From positions 186,001-250,000 of the forward strand of contig NZ_BMHH01000005.1 of the NCBI RefSeq assembly GCF_014640615.1: DNA of 64,000 nucleotides. Direction: 5' to 3'. The position numbers and the translations under genes were made by a program. Below, in pieces: positions 19,775 through 28,043 of this stretch. Origin of the DNA: Paramesorhizobium endophyticum. Its GTDB lineage: Bacteria; Pseudomonadota; Alphaproteobacteria; Rhizobiales; Rhizobiaceae. Under the pieces are notes generated by a model, which saw only the letters and a program-made list of their open reading frames with translations, did not search any database and was not told the origin of the DNA. Every line of letters begins with the position of its first letter. The first letter of the stretch is position 1.

Positions 19775-21237
19775 TCGTACTGCTCCCGGTACTTGCGCAC
19801 GATATAGAGGGCGAAGACGTTCATCGCGAGGGTGAGAAAGAAAAGCGTGATGCCGAGGGCGAAGGCCACCAGCGTCTGCGGCGAATTGAACTCGAGGTCG
19901 CCGGTCAGCTGGTTGACGATCTTGACCGTGATGGTGGTCATCGCGTCGAACGGGTTGATATTGATTCTGGCGGCGACGCCCGCGGCAAGCACGACGATCA
20001 TCGTTTCGCCGACGGCGCGGGAGGCGGTCAAGAGCAGCGCGCCGACGATGCCCGGAAGCGCGGCGGGGAGGATGACGCGCTTGATCGTTTCGGAGCGGGT
20101 GGCGCCCAGGCCCAGCGAACCGTCGCGCATGGCGCCCGGAACGGCGGTGATGATGTCATCGGAAAGCGACGAGACGAAGGGGATCAGCATGATGCCCATC
20201 ACGAGGCCCGCCGTCAGCACGCTCTGGGCCATGATGAAGGCCGGTCCGCCCGAGATCGCGGCGCTCATGTCGCGCAGGAAAGGGCCGACCGTGATGAGCG
20301 CGAAGAAGCCATAGACGATGGTGGGGATGCCGGCGAGGATTTCCAGCAGCGGCTTGACGATGGCGCGGACCCGGGGGCTGGCATATTCCGCCATGTAGAT
20401 GGCTGCGAAGAGGCCGACCGGCACCGCCACCAGCATGGCGACGAGGGCGATATAGAGCGTGCCGGCGAGAAGCGGGATCAGGCCGAACTGTCCCTCGGCG
20501 CCGCCCGAGCCGGCGTCGGCGAAGCGCGGATCCCAGACCGTTCCGAAGAAGAAGCTCGCGGGCGGAATGTCGCGGAAGAAGGTGATCGTCTGGAACAGCA
20601 TCGAGAAGATGATGCCGACCGTGGTGAGGATCGCAATGGTGGATGCGGCGAGCAGCCCCCAGAGCACGATGCGCTCGACATTGTTGCGGGCGCGGGCGCG
20701 GGGGTGGATGCCCGAAAGGCCGAAGACCAGCCCGGCGATGGCGAGCGCGATGGCGATGGCCGCGCCGATGGTGCGCGCCGTGGCTGCCTGGCCGTTCCAG
20801 CGCTCGGCGATGGGGACCATATAGTCCTGCCCCTCGGAGGCAAGCGCAACGCCCTTGGTCGCCAGCAGGGTACGCAATTCAGTGTAGGTTTGCGGCAGGC
20901 TCTGGCGCTCGACGGGATCGAGGCGATCAAGGCCGTCCGCCAGGCTTTGCACCATGCCGAGCGCGAGGCTGCGGCTGGCGAGCGCGCTCTGCGCCGTCTG
21001 CGGCGGCAGGCTCTCCTTGGCGGAATGCTCAAGATAGATCGCGGAGCCGGCGGACCAGAGAACGATGAACAACACCGCGGGGAGCACCGTTACGAGGAAT
21101 ACCCACCAGCCATGGTAATGGGAGCGGGAATGGACCTTGACGCCCACGGTTTCCCTGGCGCGCGCGCGCTGGCGCCCGACGAAGTAACCGACGAGGCCTA
21201 TTCCGAAGACGATAAGCAGAACCAGCATTACGGACAT
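19771..21237 (-). CDS. pstC: Phosphate ABC transporter permease
   Basis: The 488-residue permease has N-terminal membrane segments, a long periplasmic/linker region (about residues 60-200), and a C-terminal permease domain with the EAA loop GSLGLGATRSETIKRVILPA. The extended form is common in alphaproteobacteria and matches the long PstA. It lies 73 bp after pstS, across a strong hairpin, and overlaps pstA. Confidence 0.95.
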   Translation of the reverse strand: MSVMLVLLIVFGIGLVGYFVGRQRARARETVGVKVHSRSHYHGWWVFLVTVLPAVLFIVLWSAGSAIYLEHSAKESLPPQTAQSALASRSLALGMVQSLADGLDRLDPVERQSLPQTYTELRTLLATKGVALASEGQDYMVPIAERWNGQAATARTIGAAIAIALAIAGLVFGLSGIHPRARARNNVERIVLWGLLAASTIAILTTVGIIFSMLFQTITFFRDIPPASFFFGTVWDPRFADAGSGGAEGQFGLIPLLAGTLYIALVAMLVAVPVGLFAAIYMAEYASPRVRAIVKPLLEILAGIPTIVYGFFALITVGPFLRDMSAAISGGPAFIMAQSVLTAGLVMGIMLIPFVSSLSDDIITAVPGAMRDGSLGLGATRSETIKRVILPAALPGIVGALLLTASRAVGETMIVVLAAGVAARININPFDAMTTITVKIVNQLTGDLEFNSPQTLVAFALGITLFFLTLAMNVFALYIVRKYREQYE

Positions 21238-21271
21238 CAGATTTCCCCGGTTGCCCCTATTAAACTGAGGA

Positions 21272-21298
21272 GGACACAGGCGGATACCGCCTGTGTCC
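21272..21298 (-). promoter_or_regulatory. Strong hairpin between pstS and pstC
   Basis: GGACACAGGCGG and CCGCCTGTGTCC form a perfect 12-bp stem with an ATA loop, 12 bases past the pstS stop. With no clear T run it is better read as a 3'-stabiliser or partial terminator that raises pstS above the downstream genes. Confidence 0.55.
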
Positions 21299-21310
21299 GA
21301 TAGTCAAGCC

Positions 21311-22357
21311 TTACTTGGCCTGCATGGTCTTGCCGGCGTCGAAGGCTTCGCGCTGGGAGACGCGCTCGGAATCCGGAGCCGGAACGAGGCCGTAATCGGC
21401 GAGCGGCGAGTCAGGGCCGATCATCTGGTCGGACAGGAAGAAATCGACATATTCCTTCAGGCCCGGGATGACGCCGATGTGAGCCTTCTTCACATAGAAG
21501 AACAGCGGGCGCGAAACCGGATACTTGCCGCTGGAGATGGTCTCGACCGAGGGGGTGACGCCCTCAACGGTGGCGACCTTCAGCTTGTCGGCATTGTTTT
21601 CATAGAAAGCGAGGCCGAACACGCCGACGCCGGTCTTGTTGGACGAGATGCGGGCGAGGGTTTCGCTATAGTCGCCGTCGATGTCGACAGCCTTGCCGTC
21701 CTTGCGGACCTGGAGGCAGGCCTTTTCGGCGGCCTTCTTGTCCATGCCGCCCTTTTCCATGGCTTCGAGCGTGCCGGTTTCCTTGCAGCCCTCGGCGAGA
21801 AGCTTCTCTTCGAAGACTTCGCGGGTGCCGTGCTTTTCGCCCGGGATGTAGGCGGCGATATCCCAATCCGGCAGGTCCTTGTTGACCTGGCTCCACTTGG
21901 TGTTCGGATTGTCAACCAGCTTGCCGTCGACGGCGACCTTGGCGGCGAGAGCGGAGAAGATGTCCTTCGGCGTCAGGTTCCAGTTCGGGCCCTTGATGTC
22001 GGTGGCGAAGACGATGCCGTCATAGCCGATGCGGACTTCCTGCACGTCCTTGACGCCGGCGTCGGCGCACGACTTCAGTTCGCTATCCTTCATGGCGCGC
22101 GAAGCATTGGCGATATCGATGGTGTTTTCACCGACGCCCTTGCAGAATTCCTTGATGCCGGCGCCCGAGCCGCCGGACTCGACGACCGGGGTCTTGAAGT
22201 TCGGGTAGGTCTCGCCGAAGGTCTCGGCAACGATCTTGGCGTAGGGCAGCACGGTCGAGGAACCTGCCACCTGAATCTGGTCGCGTGCCTCAGCGGCGGA
22301 GACCGACATGGCGGCGGCAATCGCCAGCGCAGCGGTCGTATAGATCATCTTTTTCAT
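21311..22357 (-). CDS. pstS: Phosphate-binding periplasmic protein
   Basis: The 348-residue protein has a Sec signal peptide (about residues 1-24, ending SAAEA). Phosphate-site motifs include QVAGSSTVLPYAKIV near the mature N-terminus and ESGGSGAGIKEFCKG. It binds phosphate for PstCAB. It is the first gene of the operon, preceded by a three-repeat PHO box, so it should be induced by PhoB in phosphate starvation. Confidence 0.96.
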   Translation of the reverse strand: MKKMIYTTAALAIAAAMSVSAAEARDQIQVAGSSTVLPYAKIVAETFGETYPNFKTPVVESGGSGAGIKEFCKGVGENTIDIANASRAMKDSELKSCADAGVKDVQEVRIGYDGIVFATDIKGPNWNLTPKDIFSALAAKVAVDGKLVDNPNTKWSQVNKDLPDWDIAAYIPGEKHGTREVFEEKLLAEGCKETGTLEAMEKGGMDKKAAEKACLQVRKDGKAVDIDGDYSETLARISSNKTGVGVFGLAFYENNADKLKVATVEGVTPSVETISSGKYPVSRPLFFYVKKAHIGVIPGLKEYVDFFLSDQMIGPDSPLADYGLVPAPDSERVSQREAFDAGKTMQAK

Positions 22358-22419
22358 AGGAGCAGCTCCTGTTGGAAGAATTGGGTGACGTGTCCGACGT
22401 CGCTAGCCCTCTACGGAAT

Positions 22420-22452
22420 CTATATTACAGTGATATGACAGCAATGTTACAG
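22420..22452 (-). promoter_or_regulatory. PHO box (three 11-bp direct repeats) upstream of pstS
   Basis: On the minus strand three consecutive 11-mers, CTGTAACATTG, CTGTCATATCA and CTGTAATATAG, end about 63 bases before the pstS ATG. The CTGTMAT-N4 periodicity is the PhoB-binding signature, and PhoB is encoded in this cluster. Confidence 0.9.
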
Positions 22453-22535
22453 AACCGTATCAAGCCGTGACACCGGCGGAATCCCTTTGATTCCCTACGG
22501 TTTTCAGGGCCGGGTATTTTTTGCCCGCCCTCGTC

Positions 22536-23837
22536 TCAGATGTCCTTTTTCATCGCTTTTCCGGCGACGTAGACCTCCGCCACGGCGCGGTCGTCGCCAA
22601 GCGTCTGCAACAGGAAGAGTTCTTCGGCGAGCGTACGCACGGTTTCCATGCGCATCCGCATGGCGGCCGTGGCCCTGGCGTCGAGGATTGTGATGTCAGC
22701 GTCGGTGCCCGGTTCCAGCGTGCCGATCCGGTCCTCCAGCGAGAGGGCGCGGGCATTGCCGAGCGTCATCATATAGAAGGAATGGAGCGGCGAGAGGCGC
22801 TGGCCGCGCAATTGCAACACCTTGTAGGCCTCGTCCATCGTCTTCAGCATCGAGAAGCTGGTGCCGCCGCCGATATCGGTGGCGACCGCGATGCGCACGC
22901 CTTCCGCCTGTAGCCGCGCGCGGTCGAAGAGGCCGCTGCCGAGGAAAAGATTGGAGGTGGGGCAGAAGACCGCGACCGATCCGGTTTCTGCCAGCACCTT
23001 CGTCTCGCGTTCCGTCAGGTGAATGCAATGGCCGAGCAGGGTCTTGCTGCCGAGCAGCCCATAATGCTCGTAGATGCCGGTATAGTCGGGCGCATCCGGA
23101 TAGAGCGAGCGGGTGAGCGCGATCTCCTCATGGTTCTCGGAGAGATGCGTCTGGATGTAACAATCGGGATGCTCGCGGGCGAGCGCGCCGCTCATCTCCA
23201 TCTGTTCCGGCGTCGAGGTGATGGCGAAGCGCGGCGTGATGGCGTAATGCAGCCGCCCCTTCCCCTGCCAGCGGGCGATCAGCGCTTTCGTATCGTCATA
23301 GCCCGATTGCGCCGTGTCGAGGAGCGCCGGCGGCGCGTTGCGGTCCATCATCACCTTGCCGCCGATGACGCACATATCCCGCCGTTCAGCCGCACGGAAG
23401 AAGGCATCGACGCTCTGCGGATGCACGGTGCAATAGGCGGCAACGGTGGTCGTGCCGTGGCGCAGAAGCTCGTCCATGAAGCGCTCGGCAATGAACTCAG
23501 CATGCTGCTCGTCGGCGAATTTCTGCTCCTCGATGAAGGTGTAGGTGTTGAGCCATTCCAGAAGCTGGGCCGCGTAGGAGGCGACAGCCTGGACTTGCGG
23601 AAAATGGATATGGGCGTCGATCAGCCCCGGCACGACCAGGTGCGGACGGTGATCGGCAATGGGCGTCCCCTCACCTGCAAGCCGGGCGATATCGGCATAG
23701 TCGCCCATCGCGGCGATCTTGCCGTCGCGGACCAGAAGCGCGCCATCCTCGACATAGCGGCAGGAGACCGTATCGGCGATATCGCGCGGCTCTTCGATGA
23801 ATGTCAGCACACGGCCACGGATCAGCAATTCAGTCAT
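22536..23837 (-). CDS. guaD: Guanine deaminase
   Basis: This amidohydrolase converts guanine to xanthine. The 433-residue protein has the N-terminal zinc motif PGLIDAHIHFPQ, the central SENHEEI and GHCIHLTERE, and the late FCPTSNLFLGSG and ATDIGGGTSFSML, all typical of GuaD. The ATG at 23837 begins the family N-terminus (MTELLIRGRVLTF). It sits alone between pstS and ybaN with no other purine genes nearby. Confidence 0.93.
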   Translation of the reverse strand: MTELLIRGRVLTFIEEPRDIADTVSCRYVEDGALLVRDGKIAAMGDYADIARLAGEGTPIADHRPHLVVPGLIDAHIHFPQVQAVASYAAQLLEWLNTYTFIEEQKFADEQHAEFIAERFMDELLRHGTTTVAAYCTVHPQSVDAFFRAAERRDMCVIGGKVMMDRNAPPALLDTAQSGYDDTKALIARWQGKGRLHYAITPRFAITSTPEQMEMSGALAREHPDCYIQTHLSENHEEIALTRSLYPDAPDYTGIYEHYGLLGSKTLLGHCIHLTERETKVLAETGSVAVFCPTSNLFLGSGLFDRARLQAEGVRIAVATDIGGGTSFSMLKTMDEAYKVLQLRGQRLSPLHSFYMMTLGNARALSLEDRIGTLEPGTDADITILDARATAAMRMRMETVRTLAEELFLLQTLGDDRAVAEVYVAGKAMKKDI

Positions 23838-23871
23838 TTTCTCTCTGCCTTGTTGGGTGAGTTCCGTAGCC

Positions 23872-24288
23872 TCAGTCGGGGCGGGACAGGACAAAGGCGG
23901 CGGAGGCAAGCATGAAAACCGCCACTCCCAGCCCAAGCGCCCAGCTAGGGCGCACGCTCCACCAGAAGACCGCATAGCCCGCCGTCATGCCGGCGCAGGC
24001 GGCGATCTTGGCCCGACGCGGGATCGCGCCCTTGTCGCGCCAGCCGCGCAGCGCCGGGCCGAAGGTGGGGTGGCCAAGCAGCCAGCGTTCCAGCCTTGGC
24101 GACGAACGTCCGAAAAACCAAGCCGCGAGAATGATGAAAACCGTCGTCGGCATGACCGGCAGGAAAGCACCGATGATACCCAGCGCGAGCATCACGACGC
24201 CCAGGGCGAAATAGGCCCAGCGCAGCGCGCCAGACGCTCGCGGGGAGGTTCCCCGCCCCGGTTTCTCGCCCTCGATCTTGTCACCCAT
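23872..24288 (-). CDS. YbaN-family (DUF454) inner-membrane protein
   Basis: This 137-residue protein has a hydrophobic hairpin (FALGVVMLALGIIGAFLPVM) and the family motif PTTVFIILAAWFFGRSSPRLERWLLGHPTFGP. Two more membrane segments lie near the C-terminus. YbaN/DUF454 function is unknown. The start at 24288 is preferred over the longer frame. It ends 34 bp before guaD on the same strand, so they may be co-transcribed. Confidence 0.85.
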   Translation of the reverse strand: MGDKIEGEKPGRGTSPRASGALRWAYFALGVVMLALGIIGAFLPVMPTTVFIILAAWFFGRSSPRLERWLLGHPTFGPALRGWRDKGAIPRRAKIAACAGMTAGYAVFWWSVRPSWALGLGVAVFMLASAAFVLSRPD

Positions 24289-24749
24289 GGCGGATTTCAG
24301 CTCCCTTCGCACGGAACAGACGCTCTATAGAGCGAAATCCGGCGCTCCGCGCGAAAAAAATGCTCAACTTGACCTCACCTCCATAAAACTTGGGAGGCAA
24401 ATAACGATTCCGGCTCCCGAGCCAATCACGGGCGTGTGAACGCGGAAACTGTTTCGGAATCCAAGTATCGCAACTTGCGACTGCCCTGCCCGCCTCGTCC
24501 TGATAACAGAGGTGGCAAAGTAAAATGATCCATCAGGTGCAAAAGCATAAAGAAGATTTGACAATAGTAATTAAATTTTAACCATCACTCTACTTATGTA
24601 TAGGATAATTTTCCTCAAAGATCACGCAAGTGACTCGATTTGTAACCTTCGGTGAAACCTTTTATTGCCACATTCTCACTTCAGCAAAGCCTGGCTTCCC
24701 AGGGGATAATCTGCCGGAAGCACTTCCGAAACAGCTAAGTGAAGAAGGC
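24289..24749. other. Noncoding gap between ybaN and the rlpA-like gene
   Basis: No convincing gene is seen in these 461 bases. The right part (about 24540-24620) is A/T-rich and holds a TTGACA at 24557-24562 that could serve the rightward gene, but no good -10 box follows at standard spacing. Confidence 0.4.
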
Positions 24750-25124
24750 ATGATCTTTCATACACGCAGGATATTCATGGCCGCGGCAACGGCCGGCATT
24801 CTCTCCGCATCGGTGATCGGGGCTTCAGCGCAGTGCGGCGGCGCTTCCTGGTATGCGCTCCACTCGCGCACAGCCTCGGGCGAACGGATGAACCCCAGCG
24901 CAATGACGGCGGCGCATCGCACGCTGCCGCTGGGCACCAAGGTAAAAGTAACGAACGAGCGGAACGGCAAATCGCTTGTCGTGCGCATCAATGACCGCGG
25001 CCCATTCATTCGCGGACGCATCCTCGATCTTTCCAAGGGTGCGGCAGCCCGCCTCGGTTTCATCGGCGCGGGGCACACAAAAGTTTGTATTAGCGAGATA
25101 GAAAAAACCCGTATGCCGGGATAA
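24750..25124 (+). CDS. RlpA-like double-psi beta-barrel protein
   Basis: The 124-residue exported protein has a signal peptide (about residues 1-28, to GASAQ) followed by a single RlpA/DPBB domain: [45 protein letters not shown] and [14 protein letters not shown]. RlpA proteins act on denuded peptidoglycan glycans. This one lacks a SPOR domain and a lipobox, so it is a short periplasmic version. The ATG at 24750 follows GAAGAAGGC. The acidic and aromatic motif residues look intact. Confidence 0.85.
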   Translation: MIFHTRRIFMAAATAGILSASVIGASAQCGGASWYALHSRTASGERMNPSAMTAAHRTLPLGTKVKVTNERNGKSLVVRINDRGPFIRGRILDLSKGAAARLGFIGAGHTKVCISEIEKTRMPG

Positions 25125-25139
25125 TCCGGAGAGGGGAGC

Positions 25140-26606
25140 CTATTGCCTTCCCCGCTCCAGGCGCTCGATGAACCAGCGCGTCAGGTTGAGCCAGACCTCG
25201 TCCTTTTCGGCGGCATCCTCGATGCCGTGCTCGATATTGGGGTTGTCGTTGACCTCTATGACGAAGACGCCGTCATCGGTCTCCTTGAGATCGACGCCAT
25301 AAAGCCCGTTACCGATGCAGCGCGCCGCCCTGAGCCCGGTCTCGATGACCAGCGGCGGCGCATCGGCCAAGGTAAAGGAGCGGGACCCGCCTTCGAGCGG
25401 CTTGCCATTGCCGGTATCGTGCTTGACGATCTGCCAATGGTGCCGCGCCATCATATACTGGCAGGCGAAAATCGGCTTGCCGCCAAGCACGCCAACCCGC
25501 CAGTCGAATTTCGTCGGCATGTATTTTTGCGCGATAAGCAGGTCGCTATCGGCGAGCCATGCCGTCGCCAGCGCCTTCAGTTCCCCGTGGGAAGCTACCT
25601 TCTTCACCCCGCGTGAGAAAGAGGAATCCGGGATCTTGATCACCATCGGAAAGCCCAGCAGATCGGCGGCGCGGGAGAGATCCTCGTCGCCCGCGATCAT
25701 AACCGTCGGCGGAACCGGAACATTGTTCCCCTGCATCAGCTCGTTCAAATAAACCTTGTTGGTGCAGCGGATCATCGACACGGGATCATCGATAACAGGC
25801 ATTCCCTCCTGCTGGGCGCGCCGGGCAAAGCGGTAGGTATGGTTGGAGATCGAGGTCGTCTCGCGGATGAACAGCGCATCGTAATTGGCGAGCCGCGCCA
25901 GATCCCTTTTGCCGATGGGCTCGACATCGACGCCAAGGCGGCTGGCGATGCGCGCCCAATGCTTGAGCGAGGAAACCGTCGAAGGCGGCATCGCCTCGTG
26001 CGGATCGCACAGCGTGGCGAAGGAATAGCGCGCTGGTGTCTTTTGCGGCGCGGCTCGCCATTCGCGCTGGGTATAGCGGGCGAGCGCGTGATTGAACTGC
26101 GCCTTCTCCGCTTCGTCGAGCTTCGCCAGGTTGACGAAGCCGATCTTGCGAATGCGCGCCCATTCGCCGGTCTCCACCGAAACCTCGAGGGCAGGCGCGC
26201 GGAACCAGTCGAACAGGAGGCGGCTGAAGCGCTCCAACTGATGGCTGGGGGAAAAGCCGAAATAAACCCGGATGGTGGCAGGCGCCTGCTCCGGATGCGC
26301 GCTCAAGGCCTTGTTGAGCACGTCCTCCAGTTCAGGGATCGCATTCTCATAAAGCCGCCGCTCGGAAAGGTCGATCATGGTTTCGACCGATGGGATGACG
26401 CGATGGCCGCGCGCCTCGGCCAGCAGCGAGGCATAATAGCCGCGGCTCTGATAGGCATAGGTGCGGGAGAGATTGATAATGCGCGGGCGCTGGCCGCTGA
26501 ACAGCGCGGGATGGGCGAGATAATCGCGTGTGGTCATCACCTTATGGGGGGTTGCGCCGTTATCGATATCGGACGGGCGCCCGACGAGAATGACACAGAT
26601 GGGCAT
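25140..26606 (-). CDS. RimK-like ATP-grasp ligase with extended N-terminal domain
   Basis: This 488-residue protein has an N-terminal domain of about 220 residues (NLSRTYAYQSRGYYASLLAEARGHRVIPS is its clearest part) found in large RimK-like proteins. A full ATP-grasp ligase domain follows (about residues 235-485): RCTNKVYLNELM, PMVIKIPDSSFSRGVKKV, the hinge LIAQKYMP, and the metal/ATP residues in VDLKETDDGVFVIEVNDNPNIEHG. ATP-grasp enzymes join carboxylates to amines, often adding amino acids to peptides. It starts 2 bp after the GNAT/C39 gene, so the two form an operon. Substrate unknown; it is not the short RimK that modifies S6. Confidence 0.8.
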   Translation of the reverse strand: MPICVILVGRPSDIDNGATPHKVMTTRDYLAHPALFSGQRPRIINLSRTYAYQSRGYYASLLAEARGHRVIPSVETMIDLSERRLYENAIPELEDVLNKALSAHPEQAPATIRVYFGFSPSHQLERFSRLLFDWFRAPALEVSVETGEWARIRKIGFVNLAKLDEAEKAQFNHALARYTQREWRAAPQKTPARYSFATLCDPHEAMPPSTVSSLKHWARIASRLGVDVEPIGKRDLARLANYDALFIRETTSISNHTYRFARRAQQEGMPVIDDPVSMIRCTNKVYLNELMQGNNVPVPPTVMIAGDEDLSRAADLLGFPMVIKIPDSSFSRGVKKVASHGELKALATAWLADSDLLIAQKYMPTKFDWRVGVLGGKPIFACQYMMARHHWQIVKHDTGNGKPLEGGSRSFTLADAPPLVIETGLRAARCIGNGLYGVDLKETDDGVFVIEVNDNPNIEHGIEDAAEKDEVWLNLTRWFIERLERGRQ

Positions 26607-26608
26607 CG

Positions 26609-27769
26609 TCAGGTCCTTTTCCTTGGCTGGCCGCGCGTCGTCTTGCCCGAAAAATCTGCAACTTTATCGGGATCATGCTCTAGAAACACCGCCGCGCGCA
26701 GGCCGCTTTTGCCAAACCGCGCCATACGGTCGAAAATGTCATAGGGCACCGGGACATTGGCGGCGTCGGCGACCGTCTCGCCCACCTCATCCTCCACCCA
26801 AGGGTCATGGATCATGATATGGCGTCCGTCGTCGCCATGAGCGAGCACCCAGTGCGGCACCTTCTTGCCGAACATATGATAGCCGCTGACGAGGACGATT
26901 GCCGTAGCGCCCCGCCCCAATGCCGCGCGAAGATCGGCCATGGTGAAGCCCTTATGGCTGACGCCGATGCCATAGGCCTTGGCGCGGCGGCGGAAATCCG
27001 TCTGGGCGAGTTCCATGACGATTCGCTTTTCCGGATCGCGCACCGAGTCGAGAAAAAGGAACGCCTTGGTCGAGACCGCGACCGACGATTTCAGCCCGTG
27101 CTCATAGGCCGCGACCGCGAGGCCGAAGGGTTCGCACCCGCCGGGGCCTGACTGCATGAAAATGGTCGTCGCCTCGCGCCACAGGCGGATTTCCAGAACC
27201 GGATCGAGCTTGACCGAGGGGATAAGGGCGGTGAGCGCCATCATCAGGCAGGCTGCGCCGCAGGTGAAATCCGTCGTCTGCTCGTAATAGGGTACGCGGG
27301 CGGAAACCGGCGCATCGCCGCGCAGCGTCTTCTCGAAGCGCAGCGCGTCGGAATGGTCGGCATAATAATCGAGGCAGCGCCCGAGCGGGCGAAAGCCGTG
27401 ACGCCGGTAAAGCGCGATGGCCCGGGCATTGTCCTCCCGCACCTCCAGGCGCAAGAGGAGCCGGTCATGGTCGAAGGCAGCATGCTCCGCCGCCTCCAGC
27501 AACCGCGTGCCGACGCCGCGCGATTTGGCGTCCGGATTGACGGCGAGCGAGTAAAGCCGGGCGAGCGACGTCCCTTTGCGGAAGAGAAGCATCGCATAGC
27601 CGATAATGGCCCCATCCTCTTCGGCGACGATGGTTTCGGCCGTCCTGCTTGCGAGCAGTTCACGGAAGGAGCGCCGCGATATCCGGTCGGCGTCGAAGCA
27701 ACGCTCCTCTATGCGCAGAAGCGCCTCAATGTCGTCGGGAGTGGCCTTGCGCGTGGCAGCGCCTGTCAT
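26609..27769 (-). CDS. GNAT acetyltransferase fused to a C39-like peptidase
   Basis: The 386-residue protein has an N-terminal GNAT domain (about residues 1-150) with the acetyl-CoA loop SRGVGTRLLEAAEHAA. A C39-like cysteine peptidase domain follows (about 165-350): VPYYEQTTDFTCGAACLMMA with the predicted catalytic cysteine, and a histidine/aspartate pair in PHWVLAHGDDGRHIMIHDPW. No transporter domain is present, unlike bacteriocin-exporting C39 proteins. The last 20 or so residues are encoded by a palindromic repeat. It is co-directional with the RimK-like gene. The start at 27769 excludes an unrelated 39-residue extension. Role unknown. Confidence 0.8.
   Translation of the reverse strand: MTGAATRKATPDDIEALLRIEERCFDADRISRRSFRELLASRTAETIVAEEDGAIIGYAMLLFRKGTSLARLYSLAVNPDAKSRGVGTRLLEAAEHAAFDHDRLLLRLEVREDNARAIALYRRHGFRPLGRCLDYYADHSDALRFEKTLRGDAPVSARVPYYEQTTDFTCGAACLMMALTALIPSVKLDPVLEIRLWREATTIFMQSGPGGCEPFGLAVAAYEHGLKSSVAVSTKAFLFLDSVRDPEKRIVMELAQTDFRRRAKAYGIGVSHKGFTMADLRAALGRGATAIVLVSGYHMFGKKVPHWVLAHGDDGRHIMIHDPWVEDEVGETVADAANVPVPYDIFDRMARFGKSGLRAAVFLEHDPDKVADFSGKTTRGQPRKRT
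26641..26679. repeat. ATGATC-type palindrome inside the 3' end of the GNAT/C39 gene
   Basis: The core AAATCTGCAACTTT with TCGGGATCATGC belongs to the family at 17518-17611 and 61388-61426. It is read in frame as part of the C-terminal tail EHDPDKVADFSGKT. Confidence 0.75.
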
Positions 27770-27988
27770 TTTCTGGCCTTTGAAGCGATGCACCGGAACG
27801 GAGCCAGGGCGGGCGGACAGGGCAATGGCCGGTCCGTTATCCGCAGCATTGGCTGATCCGGTTCTTAAAGGCAAGCATGAGGACATTGGCGGGATTGTGA
27901 CGCCGAAAGGCAGGGAGAGGAACCTCTCAAAAATGTGTGCATTGCAATATCCTCGTATTCCTTTATGTTCAGGCTTGGGGACGGGTGC

Positions 27989-28020
27989 AAGTATAGGATA
28001 TACTATATATCTTTATACTT
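27989..28020. promoter_or_regulatory. A/T-rich inverted repeat before phaZ
   Basis: AAGTATA (27989-27995) and TATACTT (28014-28020) are perfect inverted arms; between them GTATAG and CTATAT make a second partial dyad. It ends 23 bases before the phaZ ATG and may be an operator or part of the promoter. Confidence 0.3.
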
Positions 28021-28043
28021 AAAATACTGTTGGGGCATACTGG

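Noticed and set aside
19762-21303. A 513-codon open frame opposite pstC
   Set aside because: The predicted protein is a low-complexity string of H, R, D, E and G with no domain, and pstC on the other strand is certain.
24364-24564. A 66-codon minus-strand frame in the gap before the rlpA-like gene
   Set aside because: No ribosome binding site or recognisable motif; the composition looks noncoding.
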